Shown here piece after piece: positions 11,330-22,739 of a stretch of 64,000 nucleotides of DNA (position 1 is the first letter of the stretch; each line of letters begins with the position of its first letter). The DNA is taken from the NCBI GenBank assembly GCA_032622095.1, contig CP136061.1, positions 192,084,369-192,148,368 on the forward strand, written 5' to 3'. The stretch comes from Siphonodentalium dalli. Its lineage: Eukaryota; Mollusca; Scaphopoda; Gadilida; Siphonodentaliidae. The position numbers and the translations under genes are program-made. Below the pieces are notes generated by a model, which had not been told where the DNA came from, searched no databases, and saw nothing but the letters and a program-made list of their open reading frames with translations.

Positions 11330-11550
11330 ATAAAAAGTAGGAATGCTTCTGTAATCATGATACGGAACATTGATCGGATAAGATCAGGAAACCGAGTAAA
11401 ATAGTCATTTGAAGCAGTTTGGAGGGGTGGGTCCCTATCCCAGAATCGGAACAAATAACAATTAGGGGGTGGTGGGTACCCAGAGGGCGTAAAAAAAAAA
11501 AAAAAAGTGCCTAGTGTCCGGAAATGTTTTTCTGCCCCCCCCCCCCCCCC
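11330..11550 (+). repeat. Dispersed repeat with a C-run
   Basis: Contains AAAAAGTAGGAATGCTTCT, a GGGTGGGTCCCTAT motif, GGGTACCCAGAGGG and a run of about 16 C. Further copies are at 28,515-28,735 (same strand) and 16,745-17,000 (opposite strand). No gene is seen. Confidence 0.7.
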
Positions 11551-11585
11551 GCCCGCTGTGTGATCAGATGATTCTCGCGGGCTAC

Positions 11586-11800
11586 AGCCTAAATCGGCCT
11601 AAATAGGAGTCAACATATTTTAGAGAGAGTTTCGTATTTTGAGAAATTGATAGATGGTGCAATTTATTTTGGTGTATGGTGATCGGTGCTATTTGACATT
11701 TCTCACAACTACTAAGTATAGACCTCAAACGTATTTTTGAAAATATGGTTGTGATCAGTTGATCCTTGCTGGCTGCAGATGCGATCAAAATTTAATACTG
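11586..11800 (+). repeat. Second copy of a 210-base unit (first at 7,930)
   Basis: Nearly identical to 7,930-8,140, including AGAGAGAGTTTCGTATTTTG and GTTGATCCTTGCTGGCTGCA. A third relative is at 26,525-26,760. From 11,800 to 12,570 the sequence aligns to locus B (28,790-29,560), but I find no conserved coding exon there: the 12,275-12,466 minus frame is broken by a 7-base insertion in B. Confidence 0.7.
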
Positions 11801-12570
11801 AACCCTGCAGATAATTTCTTAGTTTGCTTGAACGTTGATAGTAATATCACTTGATGGTGAACGGGTGCCACTATATATGAAGATATACAATCAAGTGTGA
11901 CCCACCGTAACTTTCGGTAATCTAATAGCGGCAATAGACGATATAGTTATGTCCCATTATACAGTAATTTGCAAAAGTATGTGTCTATTGGTTTTGTAAT
12001 GTTACCGATAATATGCAACCTATTGAGTCTAACGAACACATTCTCAACAAGAGGGATGTTTCACGATGTGACTACATATATATTAAATCATTGTTTTATT
12101 GTTACTTGTTGTCAAATGACTGGTTCTTGAAGCCACATTATAAGTTAAAATGAACTGAAATGTCACAAACACACAGGGAGGTGTTAGTCCTCCATAGTCA
12201 TTGACTCCATCGTTTTATTGGAGTCTATCCCACATACACTGGGAGATTCTGTGTTTTCGCGGGATTTGAGCTACTTACGTGCAATGGGGACCTTTCGGTG
12301 CAGATGAGACCTTTACTATAGCAATATATGCTTTGGTTCCACAGCTACTATTCCAGTAACATTTGGCGAGCTCGAGTACAGCTATCTTAAAACCGTAAAC
12401 AAATCCCTGTTTCCACTTCAAATTCGGGCCGCATGAGAACAGGTAGACTCTGAAAGTAGACTCCATACTATCTATCTCTGTATACTGGTTGACCCCCCCC
12501 TCATTTTCTTCACTGCAAGTGAGTAGGAAGTTGAGCAGATAGTAGTGACAAGTTTGTCAGATATATGTGG

Positions 12571-13081
12571 GTTATCTTTTCCGCAACATGATTTATATAG
12601 TTTCCTGGGAATTAAATAATAAATACGAATCGAAGACCCCTGTCCGGAAACGCGTCTATCAATTAATATTGATTTTATTTGGAATTTTTGTCGTATAAAA
12701 TAAATTTGTGCCGTTCAATAATGGTCCCTGATATTCACGACCGTCTTTTTTTATTTGCATTTTTTTTCCAGATATTTTAGTCATTGAAAATAAGCATGCT
12801 ACATTCTAGGTCTTATCTACTTGATTGACACTTAATATTACAATAGATACAATCAATTGGAGACATTTTGCGGCTCGCATTCGTTCGGAGCACCACGCTG
12901 TAGGCCTCTATTTAAAAGTTCTATTTATAGAACAAAGAAGTGTCCCATTAATTGAATAAAATCATATCGAAATAAAATCAATATTAATTGATAGAATCGT
13001 TTCCGGGCAGAGATTTCCAACTCATAGGTATTATTTCATACCCAGGAAACTATCTAATATTTATTATTTAAAGAGATAATC
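12571..13081. mobile_element. 510-bp palindromic MITE-like element
   Basis: Inverted ends GTTATCT(n)TAGTTTCCTGGG at the left match TAGTTTCCTGGG in the complement of 13,043-13,081. Inner blocks CTATCAATTAATATTGATTT and its complement also pair. Locus B keeps only the left part (about 29,560-29,630), so the B copy is truncated. No coding capacity. From 13,081 to 14,400 there is no recognisable gene; 13,617-14,400 is absent from B. Confidence 0.65.
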
Positions 13082-14399
13082 TATCTTTAAAAGCATACAT
13101 ATAAAACATGTCAAAACTCGAGGTTGCTTTGGGTTTATGGTTAAAGCTGATAAGCACTCCTGAACTGGTCGGGGTCAGAGAGCTTAATCAGATCAGACGG
13201 GAGTTGATTCTAAAGTATAGCTGTGCTTGGGAAGAATGCGTGTCTAAAGTAATAAGGCCCCTGTGAATTCGACGATAAGACTTAGTGTCAGCGTTGCTAT
13301 ATCTGCTATGTCTGAGTGGTTTCTGTGGATAATCTGGAATATTGCTATCTACTTGGTTATGGACTATTTTACTGAAGGGGGGTAATTTTGAGATGGTTCT
13401 TCTGCCCGCAAGGGGTTTCAGTTTCATACTTGATATGTATGCCAAATTTCAACTCGCAAAGTCCATGCTAAGACTAATTTTGAAAGATAATAATTTTATA
13501 ATCAGAAACGCTCTTGTAATTCTTAGAACCGTCAAACAATTGTTTCCATTAAATTTTTTTGACTGGAAATAGGTAGATTCTGTGCTTGTGATATAAAACC
13601 GTTCTCATGTCGTGTTTAACATTTGGAAATTGCGTGACAATTTTTTTTCGACATGAGGAATCTGACTAGTAATGAAAGCAGCGATGGTGGTGGTATAGGG
13701 GTAGCTTTTCTGCGAAATATTAATCAAAAATTAATATTAATATTTGGGAAAGGAAATTGAAAATGCAGTCATAATTACAATTCATTTAATAATTTTATGA
13801 TAACAGTTCACATTAAGATATGCAATTATGTAAGATGTGACGGGCCGGTCCGGTATCCTAACCTATATTTATAACCCTTACCGGGACGGGATGACCGAGG
13901 AGCGATGGGGCGTTGACTGTGTGCACACGCGGGACCCAAAAAAACTCAGATCCAGGAAATCAAATTGTTCAGGAGACACAAAACAATATTTATCTCTGCA
14001 CAACAATAACTTTGCACAATAGCACTTTATATTACAGTTGTTATAATAGATACACCTTTATATTTAATTAACTTATTGTTGATGAGAAAACATGATATTA
14101 TGGTGTTATACGGCACTTTATGAGTAAAAATTATAAATCTTGTTTATTATACGACATTTTAGTGTTGACCATTTCCGCGGCTTCGTTGTTCTCTGTCACT
14201 CAGGATAAGTAGGATAGCTCATGATACGCCATCCGGCTATTTTTCTTCAAGACAATCCAATCAGAATATTATCCTACAAGGAACGGTTTCGAAAATAAAA
14301 ATTACGACATTTCGTCAGCAGAATTAACGTTAATTTTCGCGGGTAACCCAGATACGACGTTTTAGAACACAAATTTCCATGAAAACCTCGTACTCAATC

Positions 14400-14690
14400 C
14401 GTACTCAATCCGATTAGACGCTCCTAACTTACTATTTCTTTGGCTTTGGGGTTAGAAATATTTGATTCGAGTCGAGGAACTCACCCATCAAAGCTCAGAG
14501 TGATCAGATATCGATTTTTGAAGTTTGCTGTTTCTATTGTTTGTGGACCAGAACTTGTCCAGAATCTCGTGCTCAAATGGACAAATTGCGGTTGTAAGAT
14601 GGATAACTCTAAAATCAAGTGGTTATTATTGTTAATAGTAACCACTTGATTTTCAAGTTGTCCATCTTTCCGAAAATGCAATAATAAGTT
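14400..14690 (+). mobile_element. TTAA-family MITE remnant before the terminal exon (copy A)
   Basis: GTACTCAATCC is duplicated at the left, followed by GACGCTCCTAACTTACTATT and the family core. The right end has no intact terminus and runs into unique sequence also seen in B at 29,790-30,090. In B the matching remnant follows TTAA at 29,786-29,789. Confidence 0.65.
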
Positions 14691-14963
14691 TCGCGCCAAA
14701 ATCGCAAGTACGAACTTGTATAAGCCCATCGACGTTATGTGGTATTTATTGTCACATATTGTTTTAAAACTCGCAGATATGATTCATAGTCATGCATATT
14801 CATGCAAATGCTCTGTTATATATATTAGCGTAGACGTACATGCATTTGTATTGGCAGGGACTCAGACTCACTCAGTTAGAAACCAAATTGTGACGCAATC
14901 TTCAGTTTCAATCATACATAATGTTCCACTATATATCATTTACAATATTTGACATAATTATAG

Positions 14964-15364
14964 GTGCAGTTTTAGATGACCAAGCGAACTCAACTAATAC
15001 AACAACCTGCGTTCCATCAACAACTCCCACCACGAGTGCTACTGTACATATACAGTATAGCGTATATGCCCAGGAACTGTGTTGTGGAAGGAATAATTTT
15101 AATGGCCTTGCACTGTGTTTCTCTGTGGGAGAGGAGGTACTCATAAGTGAGTCAGCACTTGTCCTCCAATCCCATTGTCTATATAAAAATGTATGTATCA
15201 TTTCCTATATGTGTTATTGAAATCAGACAAATAAATATGTTTAAACTAAAAAACTGTGTTTCTCCTCAGATCTGAGGCAATTATATGGCAGTGTACGTTA
15301 GACTGTATAACTAATACAACAACACCCGCCACAACACACACAACTGAACATGTGACTAATTCTA
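14964..15364 (+). pseudogene. Broken duplicate of the gene A terminal exon
   Basis: The first 84 bases repeat the start of the real terminal exon (acceptor ATTATAG, then GTGCAGTTTTAGATGACC). A 260-base insertion (about 15,047-15,306), flanked by ACTGTA on both sides, interrupts it. The exon then resumes for about 60 bases and is cut again by a MITE remnant (15,365-15,550). If spliced from exon 1 the frame would read GAVLDDQANSTN, run into the insertion and stop at 15,218-15,220, with AATAAA at 15,230-15,235. It would thus encode a short product without a membrane segment. This is most simply a pseudo-exon from local tandem duplication; use as an alternative last exon is possible but untested. 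Confidence 0.65.
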
Positions 15365-15550
15365 ATTCGAAAATAAAGTGGTTACTATTAACAATAATAA
15401 CCACTTGATTTTAAGAGTTATCCATCTTACACCCGCAATTGTCTGTTTGAGCACGAGGTTCTGGCCCATATCTCCAAAAATTAACAAATTTCAAAAATCG
15501 ATATCTGATCACTCTGAGCTTTGATGGGCGGGTTCCTCGACTCCAATAAA
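15365..15550 (-). mobile_element. TTAA-family MITE remnant
   Basis: Contains the family motifs ATAACCACTTGATTTTAA, TCGATATCTGATCACTCTGA and GGTTCCTCGACTC in inverted orientation relative to 14,400-14,690. It separates the broken exon copy from the repeated intron end (15,553-15,644) and the intact terminal exon. The pair of remnants may have helped the local duplication. Confidence 0.6.
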
Positions 15551-15644
15551 ATATACAGGGACTCAGACTCACTCAGTTAGAAACCAAATTGTGACGCAAT
15601 TTTCAGTTTCAACCATACAATTACAATATTTGACATAATTATAG

Positions 15645-16093
15645 GTGCAGTTTTAGATGACCAAGCGAACTCAACTAATACAACAACCGGCGTTCCATCA
15701 ACAACTCCCACCACGAGTGCTACTGTACCTATAACTAATACAACAACACCCGCCACAACACACACCACTGAACCTGTGACTAATTCTACTACTGGCCATA
15801 CCACAGAGACAACGACCCCGGCTAACATGACAACGACCCCGGCTAACATGACAACGACCCCGGCTAACATGACGACAACATCAATGGCCAACACGACGAC
15901 GCCTATGTCGACTACAGGCGTGACAACAACGCCCATCAAGACAACAACCCAATCTGGTGGAAATTCTGGCAGCAGTTTTGACGTAGGATCCTTCTTCGGT
16001 GGGATTGCGCTCGGAGTAGGACTAATGATAATAGTCGTCATCTTACTAAGAGTCTACATGGCCAGACGTTCAAAGGATTACAGGACAATGTGA
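15645..16093 (+). CDS. CD164/endolyn-like sialomucin A, terminal exon (mucin, TM, tail)
   Basis: The exon opens in phase 1 after ATTATAG and encodes GAVLDDQANSTNTTTGVP, then a long Thr/Ser/Pro-rich stretch with many NxT/S sites. Three exact 21-base units (15,809-15,871) each encode TTTPANM. Next come GSSFDVGSFFGGIALGVG and MIIVVILLRV, one transmembrane helix, a basic stop-transfer ARRSK and the C-terminus DYRTM. The FDxxSFxGGIxL membrane start and a C-terminal YxxΦ signal (YRTM) are typical of CD164/endolyn sialomucins, which traffic between the cell surface and endosomes/lysosomes. Joined to exon 1 the protein is 177 residues: secreted leader, one O-glycosylated mucin domain, one TM, short tail. 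It lacks the cysteine-rich spacer of vertebrate CD164, unless an exon was missed. An AATAAA overlaps the stop; a second lies at 16,418-16,423. Confidence 0.8.
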
Positions 16094-16417
16094 ATAAAGA
16101 CACTAACCGAGTGCTCGTGTTGTGTTTTCCAAACGCAGGACGATGCTCCGTTGTATTGAATTGTGTAAATTTCATTCAGGTTTCAGATATAACCGATGGG
16201 ACCACAGGAGTTCATCAGGGATCTACACATATATACTTAAACTTTTATAGCCACCAAGATTTGATCGTGCACGAAGAGCAGTGTATATTCATTTCAAATT
16301 TTGTATCAGTATACCACAAAAGTTTTGTTTATTACTAAGTTATGTTGTTTCAGCCGCTTGATCAATGGCCTTGGTATAAAATTGCATATCGTCTTCGACA
16401 GCGTCTCAACATTTTTC

Positions 16418-16423
16418 AATAAA
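16418..16423 (+). terminator. Likely polyadenylation signal of gene A
   Basis: AATAAA in a context conserved with gene B (31,244-31,249), about 325 bases after the stop codon. An AATAAA overlapping the stop (16,093-16,098) is followed by a GT-rich stretch and could serve as a proximal site, giving a very short 3' UTR. Confidence 0.5.
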
Positions 16424-16744
16424 TCATGCATGCATATACTACATAAAGAGGGTAGGCCTATCACCCCACCCTTGAATCGTGAATCCGGAAGGTATTCAAA
16501 ACTGGCATGTAATCCAGGTCTTGAAAAGAATATAATGGCATTGGGAAATTTTCATAACACATGTTGAACACATAGTGAATGCATGCCTTGATTTGACATG
16601 TATAGCAGGAGGCAAATATATATTTTATTGGTTTTCAATTTCAACATATATACAACTAGCTGAAACAGGCTCCCTTGGGTAGCCTTTATTTAGCGCCGAC
16701 CACAATTTCATCGTTAAACATTTTGATTTAAAATAAAAGTGTTT

Positions 16745-17000
16745 TTTGTTTTAAAAGGCCCACCAGGGGAGGGTCAGGAAATAATTTCTGGATACTTTGC
16801 GCAATTTTTTTATTTTTAATCCGCCCTCTGGGTACCCACCACCCCCTAATTTTTATTTGTTCCGATTCTGGGATAGGGACCCACCCCCTCCAAACTGCAT
16901 CAATTTACTATTTTACTTAGTATTCCTTATCTTTAACCGATATATGTTCCGTATCATGATTATAGAAGCATTCCTACTTTTTATTTACCAAACAGGACTG
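16745..17000 (-). repeat. Inverted copy of the dispersed C-run repeat
   Basis: Reverse complement of the 11,330-11,550 and 28,515-28,735 repeats (CCCTCTGGGTACCCACCACC, GATAGGGACCCACCCC). 16,430-16,745 and 17,000-17,270 hold no recognisable gene. Confidence 0.65.
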
Positions 17001-17271
17001 TAAAGTTTCAATAGAATTCTCCTAATAGGGCAGAATAGGGAATGCTCCTAGACAGGAGACCAACCACCCAACCATAACAAACAAGAAAACCATAGTCAGA
17101 AATTGTAACGCCACCAAGATCATATTATTAGCCATAAATATAAATTATAATATAATTATAATATAAACTAGCTTTCAAATTTCATGTGGGAAATTTGCAT
17201 ACTTCCATATATCAAGTTTTCCCGTTTCTCGTGTTATACATTAAATTCTTCAAACTGTCTTCTTTATTACA

Positions 17272-17980
17272 CTAGCTGATGGGCTGTTTTCCATCTAATT
17301 TTCGGCGAAAGGCGCGCTTTGACCTTGAATTGACTATTTTGAAACTCAAGGTCAGGTCAGGGTCATTATTTGACCCGTCCAAAACACCCCCGGAGAAAAG
17401 TAACCCTAGGTATCAAATTTCGTCGAAATACGTCCGTTTTACCCGACTTGACCTTTAATTGACAATTTTGAAGGTCAAGGTCAGGTCGGAGTCATGATTT
17501 GACCCGTCCAAAACACTCCACCGCTCCCCCCGACAAAAGTACCCATAGGTATCAAATTTCGCGGAAATCCATCCGTTTTACCCGATTTGACCTTTGATTG
17601 ACCATATTGAAGGTCAAGGTCACGATTTGACCCGTTCAAAACACTCCCCGGACAAAAGTATCCCTAGGTATCAAATTTCGTCGAAATCCGTCCGTTTTAC
17701 CCAAATTTACCTTGCATTGACTGTTTTAAAGGTCAAGATCGGGTCGGGGTCACGAATTGACACGTCCAACACACTCCCCGGACAAAGGTACCCCTAGGTA
17801 TCAAATTTCGTCGAAATCCGTCCGTTTTACCCAATTTGACATTGAATTGACCATTTTGAACGTCAAGGTCAGGGTCACAATTTGATCCATCCAAAGCACT
17901 TCCCGGACACAAGTATCCCTAAGTATCAAATTACGTCGAAATCTATGGAAAGCCGAAGGGGACATGCTAGTGGCTAATTG
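17272..17980 (-). repeat. AGGTCA-rich tandem repeat, minus orientation
   Basis: Five units of about 120-130 bases alternate TTTGACCTTNNATTGAC, TGAAGGTCAAGGTCA, GACCCGTCCAAAACACTCC and TAGGTATCAAATTTCGTCGA. The same motifs fill the interior of the Helitron-like array at 5,059-7,857, in the opposite orientation. A CTAG lies at the left edge (17,272-17,275), but I do not see the full 3' hairpin. Most likely a decayed relative. Confidence 0.65.
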
Positions 17981-17999
17981 CTAGTTATACGACGCACGA

Positions 18000-18710
18000 C
18001 TTGACGCGTTTTTTTTAAAGGTGTTTCAGGGTGTTTCAAACTAGGAGATAGAAGTATTCTGCGTTTCAAATGGTGATGAATTATAGTATTTTATTCAAAT
18101 TTTATGGCATTATTTGTTATTAAAACCGTATATACTATAAAAAAAATCGATGACTCGAAAATTAAGTGGGCCTTTAAAGTCAATACAAAGTCACAATTGC
18201 AGTTAGGTTAATCTCATACTCGTCTATTCAGCGATATTCTGCTACGCAGTTTGTTATAGCCTCCAGTATTCATTAAGCGTTATAACCCCACTGTTATAAT
18301 CCGCTTTTAGCTGGCGTATTCTTGCCTCTGAGATTATTGAGATATTACGTCACACGTAATGACAATAAATCGCATGGAAACATAGCAATTGTGTGGGCTG
18401 CGTGGCGTGAATATGTAATGAGAAATAAGGTCATACGTAATGACATTAAACTCAAGAAAACCCACGAAAACAAAACAAAATCACATTTAATGTTTTAAGT
18501 TATTTCCTTCATAAAAAGAATCTTCGTGATAATGAACCCTCTCAATACTTTAGAATATAGAATTTACCTTAAAATAACAAAAACCTTCGGAATAGAGAAC
18601 CTTCGGAATAGCGAACCTTCGGAATAGTGAACATTCGGAATAGCGAACATTCAGAGAACCTTCGGAATAGTGGACCTTCGGGATAGCGAACATTCGGAAA
18701 AGAGACATGC
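18000..18710 (-). mobile_element. Foldback (FB/TU-like) element, minus copy 1
   Basis: Shares its interior with the longer copy at 25,072-26,288, inverted (for example the ATTCTGCTACGCA region and GGTGATGAATTATAGTATTT). The right end is made of tandem 16-base units, GAACCTTCGGAATAGN, and ends with ACATGCCCCCC. Terminal arms built from tandem short subrepeats are the hallmark of foldback elements. No coding capacity. Confidence 0.6.
18487..18490. other. Empty TTAA target of the 480-bp MITE
   Basis: CACATTTAATGTTTTAAG here matches, base for base around the target, the flanks of the MITE at 18,974-19,453 (CACATTTAA on the left, TTAATGTTTTAAG on the right). It is therefore a paralogous empty site within a foldback-element copy. 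Confidence 0.8.
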
Positions 18711-18973
18711 CCCCCAATATTCATATTATATGCCCAGAGTTCAAAGGTATGGGCCCATAAATTTCTAAATTTGGCCCTTAAAATATTGAACCCCAAATTG
18801 GAGCCCGCGCAGAACAGAACTTAAGTCAACAGTACATGTGTCATGTCCCAATGCAGGAGGGTCCATATATACCGCAACATTCATATCATATGCCAAGAAT
18901 TCAAAGGTATGGGCCCACTTAATGACATTAAATTTCAAGAAAACCCGCGAGAACAAAACAAAACCACATTTAA

Positions 18974-19453
18974 AGGTACTCAATCCGATAAAACTCCTCT
19001 CAATTACTATTTCAATGGCTTCGGGGGTCAAAAATATTTGATTCGAGTCGAGGAAGTCACACACCAAAGCTCAGATTTGTTAGATATCGATTTTAGAAAT
19101 CTATTATTTTTCATTATCGGGAATACTTTCTGGCCCAGATCTCAGTCAAAATTGCGTTATTATTACCTCTTGATTTTAGAGTTATCCATCCTTGTCTGTT
19201 TGAATATTGTTTTGGTGTATACATCTCGAGCAGGATACGAAATTGGCGGCAATTATTAGTACTCATCTCGAGAACATAACAAATTTCAAAAATCAATATC
19301 TAATAACTCTGAGCTTTGTTTGATGTGTTCCTCGACTCGAATCAAATATTTTTTACCCCCAAAGCCAAAGAAATAGATATATAGGACCCTCTGATCGGAT
19401 TGTTGTTGTTGGAATCTGTTGAGATGGGAACCCTCTGATCGGATTGAGTACCT
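18974..19453. mobile_element. 480-bp MITE inserted at TTAA
   Basis: Terminal inverted repeats begin AGGTACTCAATCCGAT and extend through a TTACTATTTC core, a GGGGGT(C/A)AAAAATATTTGAT motif and CAAAGCTCAGA. The element is flanked by TTAA on both sides (18,970-18,973 and 19,454-19,457). The length of 480 bases is the same in the copies at 31,300 and 34,706. TTAA target duplication points to mobilisation by a piggyBac-type transposase, which is not encoded here. It is nested in the foldback element that continues at 19,458. Confidence 0.85.
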
Positions 19454-19457
19454 TTAA

Positions 19458-19683
19458 TGTTTTAAGTTATTTCCTTCATAAAAAGAATCTTCGTGATAAT
19501 GAACCCTCTCAATACTTTAGAATATAGAATTAACCTTAAAATAACAAAAACCTTCGGAATAGAGAACCTTCGGAATAGCGAACCTTCGGAATAGTGAACC
19601 TTCGGAATAGCGAATATTCAGAATAAAGAATCTTCGGAATAGTGGACCTTCTGGGTAGTGAACCTTCGGAATAGACACATGTC
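19458..19683 (-). mobile_element. Foldback (FB/TU-like) element, minus copy 2 (right part)
   Basis: Repeats the sequence after the empty TTAA of copy 1: TGTTTTAAGTTATTTCCTTC, then GAACCTTCGGAATAGN units, ending ACATGTCCCCC. Together with 18,900-18,970 it forms a tandem duplicate of copy 1 that took the MITE. Confidence 0.65.
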
Positions 19684-19837
19684 CCCCAATTACACCGGTC
19701 CCGGTGCCCGGTGGCGTAAACACATGTGCTAATATGTGTCGGACTATCGTGACTCTATCAGTACGGTTTACTCAAGTACAAGAATATACTAATCACCCAT
19801 AATCTGTAATGTTCCTGTGCAGTAGCCAATGCTGGCT

Positions 19838-21520
19838 TTAGGCGCACTGATATGAGGTGTGTGATGTTTTTCCAGGAGGCTGCGATTGGTGGAACTCTCC
19901 TGGAGTAGCGATCCTACTTTTTCGGAGTGCCCCTACGAATTCCTCCGAATCGCTAGCGCACACAACAGAATCCTCAAGTTGGTTCCAGTCAATTGTCGTT
20001 TTTACGAAGAAGGAGTGTTTGTAATGGTCGCAGCTAGTACGCCTGAGTTGGAACGGCCATTTATTATTACAAACCTCCTTTTCGACTATGTTGGTGGAGA
20101 TGTAGTCCGAGAAATTTGTTGCAGTTATCTTTCTGCTTTCCTTTTTTGGGGTTAGGAAGTCATGCACATCAAGAGCTGGCACCACCCCCCTCACTATCTT
20201 GTGGAACTGTGTCAGTCTTATTTCCTGGCGTCTTTCTTGGAGTGATGTTAGTTTCAGTTCATCAAGCATGTTGGTTACAGATACCCCCATTCGCCTATAG
20301 TTGTTCTTGATAAATCTGGCGCCACGTCTTTGCACTTTCTCAATTGATGTTATATCCTTCTTTTCGTGTGGATCCCAAACTGCTGCTCCATATTCAAGCG
20401 TCTGTCTGACTAGGGCTATGTATGCTGTTTTTTTACATTTCTCCGGTGCATGTACGTCTGATGTTCCTGCGGAGAAGTCCGAGAGTGCAGTTTGCTCTTT
20501 TGGTTATTTTCCTCACATGTGATGACCATGATAAAACGTCGGTGATGGTTAATCCGAGATATTGTGTGTCGTGGACCGTTTGGAGGATGTCATTGTTTAG
20601 TTGGTACATGTGCGATGATCGGTTCCGAATGCTCATGATGAAACATTTTTGTGTGTTAAATCGCATTCCCCATGTATTAGCCCAATCTTCAAGAGCTTTC
20701 ATGTCATTCTGGAGGATCTTGTGGTCCTCTTGTTTGTTGATGTTTCTATATATGAGACAGTCATCTGCGAATAGTTTTATTTGGGAATTTACGCAGTTTG
20801 GTATGTCGTTTGCATGTACGAGGAACAGGAGGGGTCCCAGTACAGTACCTTGTGGAACTCCAGAGTCCACTGGTAGGTATGAAGAGCAGGTTCCCTCAAC
20901 TGCTACCCGCATACGCCTGTTTGTCAGGAAAGATGTCAGCCAATCTAGTATGTTGTTTCGGATCCCGTAATTTTCAAGCTTCTGCAGTAATTTGTTGTGG
21001 GGCACAGTATCGAATGCTTTGGAGAAGTCCAATATGGCTACATCGGTTTGGATTTTCTTGTCATATGATGATAGTAGGTCCTCAGTTGTTGTTAGGAGTT
21101 GTGTGACACACGAGTAGCCTCTTCTAAAGCCATGATTTAATTTTGTTAATATGTCGTGTTTGTCCAGATGGTCTAGGATGTGGCGGCATATTATGTGCTC
21201 CATTATTTTGCAGGATACTGATGTTAGCGATACGGGACGATAATTTTCCGCTTTGTGGACATCCCCTTTTTTGAAAATTGGTGCGATGTTTGCATCTTTC
21301 CAATCCTGTGGTAGTTCTCCTGACTTCAAAGACTTCGAGAATATGTATGTCAGTCCGGGTGCTATGGCTGTTGCACACATTTTCAGGACCTTGTTGGGGA
21401 TGTCGTTCGGTCCGGAAGCCTTTCCTGGTTTTACATCTTTCAGCAATTTTTCTACGCCTTGGGTGGATATATTGAGGTCTTCTATTGATGGTTTGCTGGG
21501 TGGTAGTAATAATGCATTCG
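19838..21520 (-). pseudogene. Non-LTR retrotransposon reverse transcriptase, 5'-truncated, frameshifted
   Basis: The minus-strand frame 20,433-21,446 carries the reverse transcriptase blocks in order: SGPNDIPNKVL, ENYRPVSLTS, LNHGFRRGYSCVTQLL, ILDFSKAFDTVPH, SGVPQGTVLGPLLF, the catalytic FADD, and YLGLTIT. The frame continues upstream to about 21,520 without its ATG. A frameshift near 20,440-20,460 moves the C-terminal region (QRRGARFI to about 19,840) into another frame. The endonuclease and 5' part are missing, as usual for aborted target-primed reverse transcription. The motifs fit the Jockey/CR1 group of LINE-type elements. It sits between genes A and B and is dead as an element. Antisense frames over it are shadows. 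Confidence 0.9.
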
Positions 21521-21859
21521 CCTATTGGTCCACTCGTAAATAAAATTACCAAAACATCTTACACCTGTGGCGTAAATAATATAAACACACAATGTAAACA
21601 TCCACTAGTACATGCGCAATACGAGGTCTGATATATTTTACTACGAACACAATAACGCTTATGAGTAGTACAGTTGCAAGCAAAACAATTCAAACAATTA
21701 GCTGATATATACAATACAAACGGCGAATATATCTTCATTTAGGCCATCTATATAGTCACAGTTGGCATGGGGTTTTGTGTCATATATTACATATGTTGAC
21801 AACTGGTTCACTTGGGATCTATACTTGTGACTTGGGCACATATAACTTATTAGAAGCGA

Positions 21860-22430
21860 TTTTTATCTCTCGAATTCTCCAACAAATGTGGGCTGCATGG
21901 TTTGCTGATGGGTTGACATTTGAAATCCGAGATGGCTGCTAGCGGCCATGTTTGTTTTAAACAAATTTTGGGGGGAAAGGAAGGCTCCCATCTAGAGGTC
22001 ACCTCGAAGATCCATATGAAGTTTGGTGACGATTGGATGAGAAATGTGATCTGCAAGGTGTGCTAAAGGATTTAGTCACACAAAGAGTAAAATTCAAGAT
22101 GCCTGATGGCAGCCATGTTTTTTTTTTACAGAATTCGGGACAAAATGGGAGGCACCCATCGATAGGTCACACTGAGGATCCATATGAAGTTTGGTGATGA
22201 TCGGGTGAGGGATAAGCTCTGTAGTGTGTGTTAAATAATTAAGTGATGCAAAGAGTAAAATCCAAGATGGCTGCCGGTGGCCATGTTTTAGTCGAAAATC
22301 GTTCAAATTTGACATTGACAGCTCCTATCTAGAGGTGAGCCTAGCCCCATGTACCGGATATCGTGTTCAAAATCGGCCAAACTTTATTTTATTTTATTAT
22401 GACCTCTATTATGGTTTTTGAATAGTCTAT
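21860..22430 (-). repeat. 170-bp-period array (GCCATCTTGGATT family), inverted
   Basis: Three units in reverse orientation (CCATATGAAGTTTGGTGA, AAGATGGCTGC). 22,440-22,740 continues as the inverted counterpart of 8,270-8,780, including GTTTTAAGAATGCTTCT reversed and a C-run at about 22,718-22,727. 21,520-21,860 holds nothing recognisable. Confidence 0.75.
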
Positions 22431-22739
22431 TATTATTTGAAGAGTTTAATTACATTTATGTATTTAAATCTGAGCCTTTCCATGTCAATGTGCATTGACA
22501 GATCCTTGATGAAAACATTTAGCAAGTTTACATGTTTTATTTCCCAGTGTCATCCCTCATTATTAACTGATGGTGAACTCAAACCCCTACCAAGAGTTGA
22601 GAGCATATATACATATTACATAATAAGAAGCATTCTTAAAACCTTTTGTCCCACTATTTTGAAGAAAAATTAGTCCAGAAAAATTGTGTAAGGCGGGCTG
22701 CTGAAATTGCAGACCCCCCCCCCCCGGACCCACTTAATA

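Noticed and set aside
12180-12440. Plus-strand frame resembling an extracellular domain (FGSTATIPVTFGELEYSYLK)
   Set aside because: Interrupted by a stop in A and by a different stop in B; no splice sites consistent with phase 1 between the two gene exons.
12275-12466. Minus-strand 63-codon frame with cysteines and a GTAAGT at its end
   Set aside because: The matching stretch in locus B (about 29,210-29,400) has a 7-base insertion that breaks the frame, so it is not conserved coding sequence.
15577-16041. Minus-strand open frame of 154 codons rich in Val, and a similar one at 30,320-30,730
   Set aside because: Antisense shadows of the Thr-codon-rich terminal exons of genes A and B; the sense strand has the splice sites and the membrane domain.
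16093-16098. AATAAA overlapping the stop codon as the only poly(A) site of gene A
   Set aside because: Possible, but a second AATAAA about 325 bases on is equally conserved with B, so I list the distal one and mention the proximal one.
18569-18796. Repetitive peptide frames with YSEGSLFRRF units (also 19,517-19,723 and 26,044-26,298)
   Set aside because: Products of the 16-base foldback subrepeats, which read through all three frames; not a gene family.
21124-21552. Minus-strand 142-codon frame overlapping the reverse transcriptase
   Set aside because: It is an alternative-frame reading; the RT motifs lie in the 20,433-21,446 frame.
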